Of a stretch of DNA of 64,000 nucleotides, positions 36,433 to 48,028 are shown in pieces (within the stretch, counting starts at the first letter, position 1; each line of letters opens with the position of its first letter). The translations under genes were made by a program, and so were the position numbers. Under the pieces are notes generated by a model. That model was not told the origin of the DNA and did not search any database. It saw only the letters and a list, made by a program, of their open reading frames with translations. Source of the DNA: Sarcophilus harrisii (taxonomy: Eukaryota > Chordata > Mammalia > Dasyuromorphia > Dasyuridae); contig NC_045429.1 of assembly GCF_902635505.1 (NCBI RefSeq), positions 433,345,669 through 433,409,668 on the forward strand, read 5' to 3'.

Positions 36433-36839
36433 GAAAACCTCGATAATAAACATTATCACTTTTTACTTAGCAAGACAAAAGAAAGTGCAATTCCCAAGTA
36501 TGTTTTAAGAAAAAAGACTTCTTGCTCTTGGATCCAAACTGGTTTGGGGAACAGGGATTGATGTAAGGAAGCAAAGAACTGAATTCAATTTAAAATCAGA
36601 GAATTTAGAATGGGAAAGGGCTTGGAAAGTTAGCAAGTCCAAAGCCCTTCATCTCACATAGGACAAAACTGACAAGAGAAAAGTGACTAGTCTGAAGTTT
36701 ATAAAGCTAGTTAAGTGAAAAGGGTGTTGGGATAGGGCCAGAGAACCTGAGTTCAAATCCTATCTTTGGAGTTTACTATCTCTGTGATCTTTATGTATGA
36801 ATGAAGGATTTAAGGTCTTTTCTAGCTCTAAACGTTTGC

Positions 36840-37022
36840 TGTTCAGGCATTTTTCTGTCACTTCAGATTCTTCGTGACCCCATTTGGTAAATGGGGCTTT
36901 CTTGGTAAAGAGATTCCAGTTGATTTTACAGATGAGGAAATTGAGGCAAACTGTCTGAGATTAGATTTAAATTCATGCACTCCATGTACTCCATGCACTA
37001 TGGTGCCACCCCACTGCCCTTA
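36840..37022 (-). mobile_element. SINE with RTE/BovB-like tail
   Basis: Reads ttcgtgaccccatttggtaa, ggggctttcttggtaaagag, ttttacagatgaggaaattg, then a worn head with gccaccccactgccc. Related to 24,886-25,095 and in the same orientation. Confidence 0.75.
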
Positions 37023-38594
37023 CATAAACATACATTCCCTCCCTTCCAGTCTCCCCTTTGCCTGTTCCCTCAGTTTTTAACTTTTGTTTATACCTTGATG
37101 AGCTGTTTAAAAGATCCTTTCTAAGCACCAGCTATTGGGTCCTAACAGCTGGGAGGAAATCCTAACATTTCCCCAGGGAGATTCCTGAGTCATTTGGGCA
37201 AATGTGAAGGGAAAAACTTTGTGGGTGTGAGGCAGTGTAGGAGACTTGACTAATTTTTGGTTAACAGCCCATTAAACTCCTCCTGCCTTCATTAAAAAGA
37301 GCAATGATCAGTCTCCCAGGAATCCTTGAGGCTTAGTTTACCCCAGCATGGTGACTGCCAAAGTTAAAATACTGTCCATTAGCATATACAATCTGCTACA
37401 ACCTGAAACTTTCTAGAATTTCATTAATTTCTTAAAGAGCTACAACAGCTTTTCTGTTATTAAAAAAGAAAGGTCATGCATGAATTCATGAAATTCACGA
37501 AGAGAGAGATTTGTCTCTTATTCATATTATTTCCATGGTAACTGATTATGGCAAAGTGATTTAATTCTAACTTTGAGAGTAAAAAAGAAAAAGGAAATTA
37601 TAAAATCATACAGTTGTTAGAACTGGTTCAGATAAGGAAAGGGACTGGACCTCTGATTTCAACTATACTGATATAAAGAACTTCCAGGTAAGGAATTCCC
37701 TCCCCCAGTACAGGTTCAGCATCTTCTCAGAACTCAGTCTAGGAGTTTCCTGGAGCAGAGGTGGCAATCATGAAGTCTGTGGCCCACAATGCTTCCAGGA
37801 ATGGCTCAAACCCGATTAAAATGTAATTGGGAAATATTTCACAAAATAAAATACCATATAATACATTTCAAACTGCTGCCAGCAGGGATCCTTATACGTG
37901 GATTAATGGCTCCTGTTTGTATCTGGGTCCGACATCACTCTAGCACTAATGAGGCTATGAAGTCCTGCCCTATATCATAGTGCCTCTGTTTGAACTAGAC
38001 AGGATCATAAATCATCTGGGATTGATATTGGAAGGGAAGGGAGTTCATGCAGAGGACCTCACCACTCATGTCTGCAAGAATTGGTATAGATATTCTTCAG
38101 TGAAAGTACAAGCAACTGTGAAATTCTTCCAGGCTACCTGCTGATCCAAGGATCTGTGTCTTTAGAAAAAAAAATAGAGGTGGGTGCCTTTACCTCATCC
38201 TATCAGACTCAATTTCACCTCTGGCAAAAATCAGGGCCATCAGCTCATGTCTGGGCTCAAAGATGGGGCTGTGGAATCTGAAGGGGAGACTAGCTGCGGT
38301 GCCCATGAACATCTCTCTCCATAACCACCAGGGGGAGGTCCTGGGCAGCCAGGAGGACTTCACAGCTCCCCTGAGCCCCAGCGGTGCCTTCTGGTTGAAG
38401 CAGGAGGAAAGGGAACTCTCAGTAAGTAAGAAAGGGACAAGTAAATCTCCCTCCTTAGCCAAAAGAGTAGAAACTGTTTCACTTTTGTCTTTGATTCCAA
38501 AGCCGCCATCTCACAAGGTGTCTGGCACAAATGCTTGTGGATTTGTTGATCTAGTTCAATCTCTTCTCTTTTTTCCATAAGGAAGAAAGTTAGA

Positions 38595-38838
38595 TTTGAG
38601 TGGCTGAGCCTTTTGGGGTTACTGCTGAACTGGGAATTAGGAAAACCTGGGTTTACGTCTCATCCCAGATACTTAACTAACTTTGTGACCTCTATAAAAC
38701 TTCTCTGAGCCTGTTTCCTCAATTGTAAAATGGGGTTATTAATCCTCTCGATCCCACAGGGTACTTTTGTGAGAGTCAAATTTGATGAACATACATAAAG
38801 CCCTTTGCAAACCTTAACTAGGTAAGCTCATATCATCA
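38595..38838 (+). mobile_element. MIR/THER CORE-SINE
   Basis: Contains gggaattaggaaaacctggg, tgtttcctcaattgtaaaat, ggggttattaatcctctcga, ccctttgcaaaccttaacta. Within the RAB11FIP4 3' UTR, antisense to the gene. A further MIR copy follows at about 39,170-39,320. Confidence 0.88.
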
Positions 38839-40250
38839 TTCGGTGCAGGATATATTTTCTGCCTTCTCACATCCAACCTGGCAACCAGCCAGGCGTCCAG
38901 CAGGGAATGGAGTACAGTCACAGAATTCTGGACCAGGAACTGGAAGTGGCTGCCCGAATCTTCCCACCTAAACTTCTTCCCTCAAGGAATTATAGTCTCA
39001 TTTATTTTCCCCAGACCATTCTAATACTCATGGAAAAAATAAGACCTAGAGAAAAATAACAGAAGTTGATTTCTTTCCATGCCTTTACTACCCTGTTTTA
39101 ATGTTTACTTTCTGCCAGATCCTATTTAAAAAAAAAATCAAACTGTAAGGATGATACTAGGGAAATTTTTCATAGCCTGCCTTTAACACTTACTAGTTGT
39201 GTAACCCTAGGCAGGTCATTTCTTTAATGCCTCAGTTTCCTCATCTATAAAATAAGGGGATTAGACTGAATGATCTTTCAATGGTTACCTCCCAGTTCTA
39301 AGACTATGATTCTAGGCATTTCCATCTGGGAAAGCGGCCTTTAATTGTGGCCCCAAAACTTCATCTCAAAGAAAAAGATCTGGAGGATACAGGAGTGGGC
39401 AGAAAGGTCTTAAAGGTAGATATGAAAGTAACAAGTTTCTACTGAATAAAAAAAATTATATTTCCTGACTCAAAGGGAGAAAAAAAGATGTAATATCATC
39501 ACACATAAAATGGCAGCTTGTTTCATTTCCCTCTTCCCTCTACTCTGAATCCCTCCCCCCCTACACACACACATATGCACACGCACACGGCACCTTCCAA
39601 AGTTGCCTCAAGGTTAACTATTTAAACAATGAGACTTATTGGTCCACTGGGCTGAATGAAGCAGGTCACCTTAATCACCACTGATTATGACAACCATTAA
39701 AAGCATTTTTAAAAATATCCCAACAATTTATTTTGAAAATTAAAAAAAAATTATTAAAACACCTATACTGAACTTAACTTTAAATAAATGTTACAAGAGA
39801 CTTGATCCTTTAAACAAGGTGTTTACAAAGAGAGGGGAAGAGATAACCACACCAGTGTCTGGCCTCTCTGATCTGGAGAACATCTTTTTCCCTGAACAGT
39901 TGTGCAAACAGCCACCGACCTAGGAAAAGCAGCACCTGATACTATCTGGGAAGAGTAAAGAAACAGCTAAGAACACTAGACTTGCCCAGCTGCCTCCTGG
40001 AAGTGGGATGGGGGCCAAAAAAATTCCCAGAGCTCATGTTTGCTTCTGTTTGTTTACAAGGCTGGGTCCTCTCTGCACCAGATACAAATTCCTCCATAAA
40101 TTTATGGCAGCTTGGACACCTGAGAGTTTTTCTAGGTGTCCCCACTGAGGCAGACTTAGATGGGAAGAGTACAACATACACTGTATTTCATACAATCAAA
40201 ACAAGCACTATATGTATGTCAACTGACATTTTTTGAAATCACCTATTCTC

Positions 40251-40678
40251 GCAGCTACACCCAAAGAAAGAATACTGGGAAATGAATGTAAACTGTTTGC
40301 ATTTTTGTTTTTCTTCCTGGTTATTTTTACCTTCTGAATCCAACTCTTTCTGTGCAACAAGAGAACTCTTCGGTTCTGCACACATATATTGTATCTAGGA
40401 TATACTGTGACATTTAACATGTATAGGACTGCTTGCCATTTGGGGGAGGGGGTAGAAGTAGGAAGGGGAAAAGTCGGAACAGAAGTGAGTGCAAGGGATA
40501 ATGTTGTAAAAAAAAAAAAATTACCCAGGCATGGATTCTGTCCATAAAAAGTTATAATTATTTTAAAAAAAGAAAAAGAATTTTGCAGCTTATAGCTATT
40601 GTCATTTTTTAAAAATGTGTTAAATTTGACATTGCACAGTGTGAAATAAAAATTTAAACTGGTCAAAAAAAAAAAAAA
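40251..40678 (+). mobile_element. 5'-truncated L1 3' end with 3' transduction
   Basis: L1 3' UTR of the same family as 14,106-15,207 (gtgcaacaagagaact, atattgtatctaggatatac, gtgagtgcaagggataatgt), ending ccataaaaagttataatt and an A-rich run. It is followed by 86 bases not seen in the other copy (40,579-40,664), with AATAAA at 40,645-40,650 and a poly-A tail at 40,665-40,678. The whole is bounded by a perfect 16-bp duplication, GAAATCACCTATTCTC, at 40,235-40,250 and 40,679-40,694. It lies antisense inside the presumed RAB11FIP4 3' UTR. No coding part remains. Confidence 0.9.
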
Positions 40679-41996
40679 GAAATCACCTATTCTCAACTTT
40701 TTTCTATGGACAATTATTAGGGAGGTCAGTGCTAGGGTTCTTGGTCTCTTTCTTTCATTTGCTTAAAACATGCTCTTTTGTTGCTTAATATGATTGCCAA
40801 CCCTGGAGTTTAGATGATTTTTTTTTTTTTTCAATTTCTATCCCCCACCCCCTCACTTCCCTTCTGATTTTTTTCCTCTTGCCTCTTCCAATTCATTCAT
40901 TCCATTTTCCTTTTCCTATTTCCTCTCCCCTTAACATCTAACCTTCTCTTCATACTCATTCCCTTACTGGATTTCCTATGGAGTACCTCATACTCAGGTG
41001 GAATCATGGAACTGACTTTAATGAGAACTCGGAAGATTGATCAGCTGGGGGCTGTTACTATATCAATATGATTTGAGTGGCTAATTCTTTTTGGAATGGA
41101 TCTGTGATGTCACTATTATAGGGAACTTTCAGGTGAGGAAAGTCCCTCTACTCATGCAGAAAGCTGCCTACTCAGTGACTTCAGTTTTTTGAGTCTCCTG
41201 GAGATTTGCCAAAGGTCACATGGCCTGTATGTGTTGGAGGCTGACTAATTCATTCTTTCCTACGTAAAACAAAAGTTGCTTTTTGTCAGTCTCCCTGCTT
41301 AGGGAACAACTCAGCTTACAAGGTTGTCCAGATTCCTTGTGAAGGGAAAATCCAGCTCCTGTAGCTGGTCTCACAGACCAGATTTTTAGATTAGGGAGAA
41401 ACAAAATCAACAACATTCCCACTGCATTTCTTTTCTTTTTGCTTCCATGATGGCTCCCCCTCAGCCTCATTATGCTCCTCCACATCCCCTTCTCCAACAT
41501 GCCCAGACATTCCTTTTCACATGACAAAGCTGAAGAAAACAAGAAACTGAAGAAAAAAATAAAAGATCATCAAATTGGGATTAAGGGAAATGGGGAAATG
41601 CATCCCTAAGATATAAAAATTCAAGATGAATGTGGAAATTTCAGAAGTGGGGAAGTGGGGGAAAGTAAGCAGTTGCCTACTGCCAAAGAGCTCAGTTTCT
41701 ACGAGTGTAGATAAAAGATTCTTAGTGTGAATCTCCCACCAAGTGTCAGGAGAATAATGAAAGTCAATTCAAGTTCTCCTGGGTTATTAATCCAGTCATG
41801 TCCCATGGACAACCTCACTTTTTCTCTTCGGTGCAGGTAACAAAGGGCTGTTTGAATATTCAGAACAAAAGAGTTTCACGTCCTAGCAGAAGGCAGATTC
41901 TGACTTTGTAGCCAGCTCCTTTGATGGCAAAACTCCATACCCCAATAGGAGTCAGCCTAGCAGGAATGTGCTGGGTTCCTGGGCTTTTAAAAAATG

Positions 41997-42260
41997 TTTT
42001 TTTCCTAACTAGTTTAGAAGAACAGGAATTACTCCTAGACTCAATCCCACTGCTCAGTTTCTCATTTAAGCCAGTTTGCCCTTCTCCTTAGGAAGGCTGT
42101 TGGCCTCCCTTCTTAGAGGCTCACCATATTTATACCAAATATGATGCAATCAACTGATTAAGCACACTGCAGCTCAGAACTCCCCAGCTCAAGAGATCTG
42201 CCAGACTCTGCCACCTAGGTAGCTGGGATTACAGACAAATAGACACTACCATGCCAGGCT
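41997..42260 (-). pseudogene. RN7SL-like: 7SL RNA retrocopy
   Basis: Aligned by eye to the reverse complement of 7SL RNA over most of its length. The 5' (Alu-domain) end matches at 42,190-42,260 (ggtagctgggattacag, accatgccaggct), the middle at 42,121-42,180 (tcaccatatttataccaaa; cactgcagctcagaactcc), and the central region at 42,044-42,120 (ccagtttgcccttctcctta). A stretch near the 3' end is missing, and a T7 run at 41,997 could be the worn poly-A tail. Flanks TGGGCTTTTAAAAAAT (41,980) and TGGGACTTAAAAAT (42,269) look like a target duplication. It is diverged, so not a functional SRP RNA gene. Confidence 0.78.
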
Positions 42261-42540
42261 ACACTGGATGGGACTTAAAAATCCAAACCTCTGAGGACAT
42301 TCGCTTCAGCCCCTACACAGACATGGCCCATGGGCTTCCAAATCTAGATGCCATTCATTCAGAGGTCCAGGAATGGAAAGTGATGGTGTGGGATGAAAGT
42401 TGCTGGAAATAAACCTCTTCTCCCACCAAAATGAGGCTTCAGTTCAACTCTGAGTGATTTACAGCCCATCCCACCCCCATTCTTTCCAAATATCTATTCC
42501 CTAACCAAACATCTTCATTTTCTTAAATAAACAACCAACA

Positions 42541-42578
42541 CACACTCACACACATACACACACATATATACACACAGA
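42541..42578. repeat. CA/TA-rich microsatellite
   Basis: Interrupted cacac/catacac/tatata repeat in the RAB11FIP4 3' UTR. Confidence 0.85.
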
Positions 42579-43524
42579 AACAAAGGGGGAGGTAGTAGGA
42601 ATGTAGGAGTGCAAGGGAAATCTTAAAAAAATAAAGACCGAGACTCCACCCAGAAAGAAATTAAACAGCTTGAATTCTAAGTCCCCTGAAAACTGGGGTT
42701 AAGTTGTAGAAATAGCTGCTTGTGAGAACCATAGCCATTCATACATGAACCCAGAACCAGCTACTAGTCATTATGAATGGTGTGTGAAATGGAGGAGATA
42801 GATCTTAAGTGACAAACCACTTTTTTTTTTTTTTTTTTTTTTTGTCAGCAAGTCATTATGGTAGTCTAAACTTTTATCCCTAAACACACCAAAGATGTGA
42901 GGCAATGGCTTTATCCTCCATGATTTTCTACTAAAAAGACTAATTTCTCTTTCCTGACCCAAATATCTGTGCCCTAGCAGGGTGTGCCACTGGTGGAGGC
43001 AAAGGGAGAATGATATCAAACTAATTCTAATCACAAGGCTGCTAGGTATTCAAGTTACTGGAAAAGTCATTGTTTTCTCTATCCTATAGGAGGCAAGGGG
43101 TCACCTCCAATAAGAGAGATAGCTCTTTTAAAAAATCCTTACAACCAGAGGTAGTCATTTTATCCAATATCTAAAATACAAGTTTCCAGTTATATTGTTA
43201 TTACAATAATAATATCCTCCTATCCCTTCTGCCAGCCTTCTTTCCTGCAAAGGTACAACAAAGTGCATGAAAAGCTAACCAAAGCAAACCTTTGTGACCA
43301 AAGGATCAACTATGTACCGTCTTCAATATCAACATTCACACACATTCATTTTCTTTCATACCCAATTATACACACACATACGCACACATGGCTGTATGTA
43401 TAGACATTTACAGTATTAGTGACTCTTAAATCCAGTGACATGTGCAGAAGGTGTCAGGTGGCCGCTGCTCTCCCAAGCTCTTCATTGGTCCCACTCCCAC
43501 CTCGACCCCTACATCCATCTCCTT

Positions 43525-43641
43525 TCAGTTTTTGATTTCCAGGATTGACGGGTTGTGGTCCAGGATGGCTAGAATGATCTTGTCCATATACTGCCTCAGA
43601 CGGTAGTTGATCTCCTCTTGTTCTTTGAGGGCTTCCATAAG
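43525..43641 (-). CDS. RAB11FIP4: RAB11FIP4 last coding exon, Rab11-binding domain
   Basis: Codes LMEALKEQEEINYRLRQYMD then KIILAILDHNPSILEIKN and stop TGA (residues 486-523). This is the FIP Rab-binding domain: the YMD-x-I-I helix with the hydrophobic II..I...NP.IL motif that clasps Rab11. Human ends EIKH where this ends EIKN. Acceptor CTCTCAG. The exon continues as 3' UTR below 43,525. Confidence 0.98.
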   Translation of the reverse strand, partial: LMEALKEQEEINYRLRQYMDKIILAILDHNPSILEIKN

Positions 43642-45284
43642 CTGAGAGGGACAGATAAGAGACACCTCATGAAAACCCAGCATTCTGCAGGCAAAGACAA
43701 AATCCTTCCCCTGTTCTGACTGACATTACCCCCCAGACCTCAGCAGAAGCAAACAAGGTATCTAAAAAAGCTAGACTGGACATGAGTCACAATGGACTGA
43801 TCAGGTGGGCTAGGAAAGAATTTAAAAATTCTCCTATATTCAAAAGCTGAATGGTTTTGGTTAAGAATTCTATTTCAGGAACCTAAAAAGGCTCCTAGCC
43901 TTGAAATGGATCATTGCTGTGCCATCAAGTAGTATTACTAGGGCTAGGAATATGCTACTGCCCCCCAGTTTAGAACCTTGAGGAAACAAATTTAGATCCA
44001 GGAAACATCTAAGGTCATTCGGCCCTTATCTCTTCATTTTGGCCCCATCTCTTCATTTTACAAACTAAGGATTAATGAGACTAAGTGAGTTACTCAAGAT
44101 CACAAAACTAGCCTGGTCCAGTAAGGAGATACCTGCCCTCTTGTTTTCCAGTTTTAGGGCAGGGAAAGAAAAAGTTATTTTAGTAAAATGATTCCTGGAA
44201 AGGGATGTCGGTGATACAAAAACAAAAGATATCTTTAAATAAAATGTTATTTTTGTTTTTTGTTTGTGGCAAAGAACTGGAAATTGAGTGGATCCCCATC
44301 AATTGAGGATAGGTGGAATAAGTTGTATGCAAAAGAATGCAATGAATATTCTTGTTCTGTAAGGATAATGAGCAGGCTGATTTCAAAAAAGCCTGAAGAT
44401 TTACATGAACTGATGCTGAATGAAGTGAGCAGAACCAAGAGAACATTGTACACGGTAATAACAGGATTATGTGATAACCAGCTGTGACTTGGCTCTTTTC
44501 AACAATGTGGTGATTCAACGCAATTCCAATAAACTTGTGATGGAAAGTGCCATCTGCCTCCAGAGAGAGAACTATGGAGAATGAATTTGAATTAAAGCAT
44601 AATATTTTCACTTTCTTTTTTTTTTCGCCTGGTTTTTCCCCCCTTTTGATCTGATTTTTCTTGTGCAGCATGAGGAATATGGAAAAATGTTTAGAAGAAC
44701 TGCACATGTTTAACCTATTGGATTACTTGTTATCTAGCAGAGGAGAGAAGGGAGAAGGGAGGGAGAAAAATTTGAAACATGTTTTTGCAAAGGTGAATGT
44801 TGAAAACTATCCTTGCACGTATTTGGAAAAATAAAATGCTACTATAAAAAATAAAACTGAAAAATGTTGCTAATATTTATTATTATTTTATATGTTACTA
44901 CATTGTTAATAATAAAATGTTATATTGTTATTTAGATCTAAACATCTATGAGGATGGTAGTTTTAGTCTTTCCCCGGGCAAAGGATAAAAAAGAAAATCA
45001 ATTCTGAATCAACACTACAAAGAAAAATGGATTTATAAAAACCCTGGGGGACAAGAGGGAGATTAAAGAGGAAAAGAACATTTTAACTTGAGTTTTCTTG
45101 GCAAAGTGTGATGGCTGCCAGTCTTGACCCCTTGTCCCTTGCAGGTATGGAGAGTTTCTTAGATCAGAGGTAAGCAATAACAGGTCTAGAGACTGACAGG
45201 TCACCCAGAAATGCTTTTTTCCTTTCTTACTTTTCTTAAGGATCCAATGGGAAGCACTGAGGCTCCTCGGGGTCTGAACCTTAC
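43642..45284. other. Last intron of RAB11FIP4
   Basis: 1.6 kb. It holds the L1 fragment at 44,253-44,850 and otherwise a MIR-like worn stretch (about 43,990-44,130) and AT-rich sequence (44,860-44,940). Confidence 0.8.
44253..44850 (+). mobile_element. L1-like LINE 3' fragment
   Basis: Codes in plus VAKNWKLSGSPSI..RWNKLY (44,266-44,331) and DLHELMLNEVSRTKRTLYT (44,398-44,454), the L1 ORF2 C-terminus. A 3' UTR and an aataaaatgctactataaaa end follow. The word AATAAAATGTTAT occurs on both sides (44,238-44,250 and 44,911-44,923) and might be a target duplication, but it is AT-rich. Antisense to RAB11FIP4, in its last intron. Confidence 0.82.
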
Positions 45285-45428
45285 CTCATCCCGGGAGGCC
45301 GAGTCAATCTCTGCTGCTAAAGACTGGGCCTTGGTCTGAGTAGCAAAGAGATTCTTTGCTTCATAAAGACTGAGACTTAAAATCTGCCCGTTCAGGTCAT
45401 CATTCTGATCTCGGAGCTTCTGGTTTTC
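45285..45428 (-). CDS. RAB11FIP4: RAB11FIP4 exon, end of coiled coil
   Basis: Codes ENQKLRDQNDDLNGQILSLS, LYEAKNLFATQTKAQSLAAE, IDSASRDE (residues 438-485). Almost identical to human. It leads into the Rab-binding domain. Donor GTAAGG, acceptor GTCAG. Phase 0 at both ends. Confidence 0.98.
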
Positions 45429-45689
45429 CTGACAAAAGCATGAGGAAAAGAGAGGAGTTAGAAGTCGTTAATCAATCAATCAACCAATAGTGATTCAATT
45501 CAAACAGAATTGAATTAGCTGAAAGGAGATGTGAAATGTGCAAAATTAGAGAATTCACCCCAAATGTTCACAGGGACTATTTGTGTTTGACCGGTGGCAG
45601 AGCATTCCAAGCTCCTGTCAGTCGGATCAGCCACAGTCAGATATAGTATAACTCAATTCTAACATAGTGATATCATTTTGGTCGTCTTA

Positions 45690-46015
45690 GTAAAAGAAGG
45701 ACAATAACAACAGTGTTGTTACCTACTATGCACCAGACACTAAGCTGTAGCTTGGGCTTCAACAATTAAATGAAAGTCCCTGCCCTCAAGTTTATATCTT
45801 ATTGGGAGGGAAATGACTTTCAATCAAAGTATCAAATGATATTTCACAAAGCACCTACTATGTGCCAGACACTGTGCTAAGCACTGATAATACAGAGGCA
45901 AAAGGGAAACAGTCCTGCCTTCAAGAAGTTTATCTTCTATTCAGAGGGGGTAACCCTCAACCAATCAATATTTCATAAAATACCTACTATGTGCCATGCT
46001 AGGCTTCTCCAAGGA
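45690..46015 (+). mobile_element. Three successive LINE2-like 3' fragments
   Basis: The motif acctactatg(t/c)(g/a)cca occurs at about 45,721, 45,853 and 45,981, each followed or preceded by the same family text (agacactaagctg, agacactgtgctaagcactg). Worn MIR-like text follows to about 46,340. In the intron between the exons at 45,285 and 48,029. Confidence 0.65.
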
Positions 46016-46367
46016 GACCCTCATATCTCATCTCATTTGATCCTTGCCATCTTGAGATAAGGAAAGCATTCCATTTTATAGATGGAAAAACTGAGGTTCA
46101 GGAAAGGAAGGAACTATGATTATGTGGAAATCTCAAGTAGATGACTCAGAGTCTCCTCCAGGACTGGCCTTGGATCTCAGCCACTTGGACCCCAACTAAT
46201 CCAACCTCTTCGTTTTACAAATGAGGAACTCAGAGAGTATCTCGTATTGGGTCGCAGAGTGGGGACACATTTCAGGCAGGATTTGAACCCAGAGGTCAGT
46301 TTTCTATCTATTGTATCAACATGTCACTTCTTTTATCATTTATTTCTTCTAAATTTAATTTATTTTT

Positions 46368-46424
46368 ATTTAAAAGTTTTATGGTGATGTTTTTAACTAC
46401 ACCATCTCCATAAAACTTTTAAAT
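46368..46424. repeat. 22-bp near-perfect inverted repeat (hairpin)
   Basis: Left arm 46,368-46,389 (ATTTAAAAGTTTTATGGTGA + TG) and right arm 46,403-46,424 pair at 21 of 22 positions around a 13-base loop. Intronic. It could be a tiny palindromic transposon remnant; no family recognised. Confidence 0.85.
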
Positions 46425-46434
46425 AGAACTTTAA

Positions 46435-46575
46435 AGTTGACAAAGCATTTTACATACACTACTGAACTTGGTCTTGACAACATCCTACCTTGTGAGGTTT
46501 AGCTGCTATTATTATTCCCACTTTATAGATGAAGAAATTGAAATCACACAGCTATAAAGTGACTAAGGCAAGATT
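46435..46575 (-). mobile_element. MIR/THER CORE-SINE fragment
   Basis: Reverse-orientation text: gacaaagcattttacataca, gctattattattcccacttt, tagatgaagaaattgaaatc, acacagctataaagtgac. Confidence 0.8.
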
Positions 46576-48028
46576 AAAACTTTGTATAATCTTATTATCC
46601 TATATAGGGATACAGTTATAAAGGAACTTGTGATATTTGAACAAGGATGTCCCAGGTGAGGAAACTCCATCTACCAGTTCTGATTGGCATTTTCTGTACA
46701 ACTAAAGAGGTTTCTGGGGAGGCTGGAATGAAACCGTGAAAAATATACTGAATTTGGGCTTCCTGAGATCTGAATTCTAATTCTGATTTTTCTACTTAGC
46801 TACCTGCTGATTGCTAACTGGGCAAATTGCTTCATTTCTCCAGGTCTTATCTCTAAGATGAAAGGAAAAGACTAAGTAATCTCTGATTTCCCCTTCAGGT
46901 CTACACTGAGGATATCATGGACCATTCAGCATCAGAGAAAAGCAGAGAGCACAGAACATGAGACGGAGCTGGGGAGAAGACTAGAATTCTACTAATCTGC
47001 TATTTGAGTTCATGCAAATCATCTCCTCCATCTTACTCCCATTCTGAAGCCTCAGTTTTCTCCTCCATACAACGAAGAAGGGACTGGGCTGGGATCTTAA
47101 ACAGTCTATAATTCGAGGGTGACTCTTGGGCAAGTGAACTTTGTAAAGCCAAGAGATGGGCTCGAATCCCCAGATCAGCTACTTATTAGCTACAGGGCAA
47201 ATGGAAATCTCCCTCATCTGAAAAATGGGGATAAAAATCCTTGCACTCCCTATCTCATGGGTAGACTCTCATGCAAGGAGTCTGAGAAGTCATACCAATG
47301 CCACAAGGGAAAATTGGGGGAAATAGGAAGAAACTCAAGGGAGGAACTCACTCGCCTTAGATAACTTGGTTATTAAGTGAAAGAGCCAGCATTGACTCAA
47401 GTTCTTGAATTCTAAATCTTCTAGTTTTCCTACTGCCTTTCTTTAGAGCACTTTGTAAATCTAAAAATTATGTAGAAATAATGTAAGTCATTGCCAGACT
47501 AGTTTTATCTAGTTCCATGGCACTCAGTTTGCCCTTTTCCTAACTTCCTTTACTATAAAAAACAGCTTTTCAGTGCCTTTAAGTCTTTTTAATTTTTTAA
47601 TATAACTCCTAAGGCCTAGCAGGGGCTGTCTTTTTTTTTTTTTTCCCTTTTACATATTCTTTTGTTGATAATAACTCCCAGTTTTCTCCCTCTTTACCAG
47701 CAGCCTTGCCCACTTTGAGGAAGCCTCTACCCTCGAGCCTCCTTACTGAATAAATGTCATTTATCCCTCTATATCTTCATCATCTATTTCCCCATCTCTC
47801 CATCCAACTGTCTACCTCTTGATCTATCCACCTATCTTCCAGTCACTTTGCCTGATGTGAGACACTGGTGGGGGCTCAAGACATGCTACTGAAAGTAACC
47901 TGGCTCCTGTTATGTGGGACTGACGCTTCCTTTCCCTGCTCCACCCTGGAAGCAAAGGTTAGGCAATGGAAGCCCTCGAGGTTCCCCCATCCCTCCCCAG
48001 CCCCTGGAGTCCACCCACCCAGACTCAC
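46576..48028. other. Intron of RAB11FIP4, rest
   Basis: Worn MIR-like pieces (about 46,750-46,920 and 47,000-47,260), a T-rich run at 47,630-47,645 and unassigned sequence. No extra exon recognised. Confidence 0.5.

Larger units (their letters stand above)
34520..43524 (-). other. RAB11FIP4: RAB11FIP4 presumed 3' UTR, about 9 kb
   Basis: No splice acceptor, open frame or second gene is evident from the stop codon down to a minus-strand AATAAA at 34,545-34,540. The mammalian RAB11FIP4 mRNA is known for a long 3' UTR. The UTR holds MIR and RTE-SINE copies, a G20 run (mRNA sense) opposite 36,413-36,432, an antisense L1 with a 3' transduction (40,251-40,678) and a 7SL retrocopy in sense (about 41,997-42,260). 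Other AATAAA words (for example opposite 39,000 and 39,728) could give shorter forms. The extent is an inference without transcript data. Confidence 0.45.
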
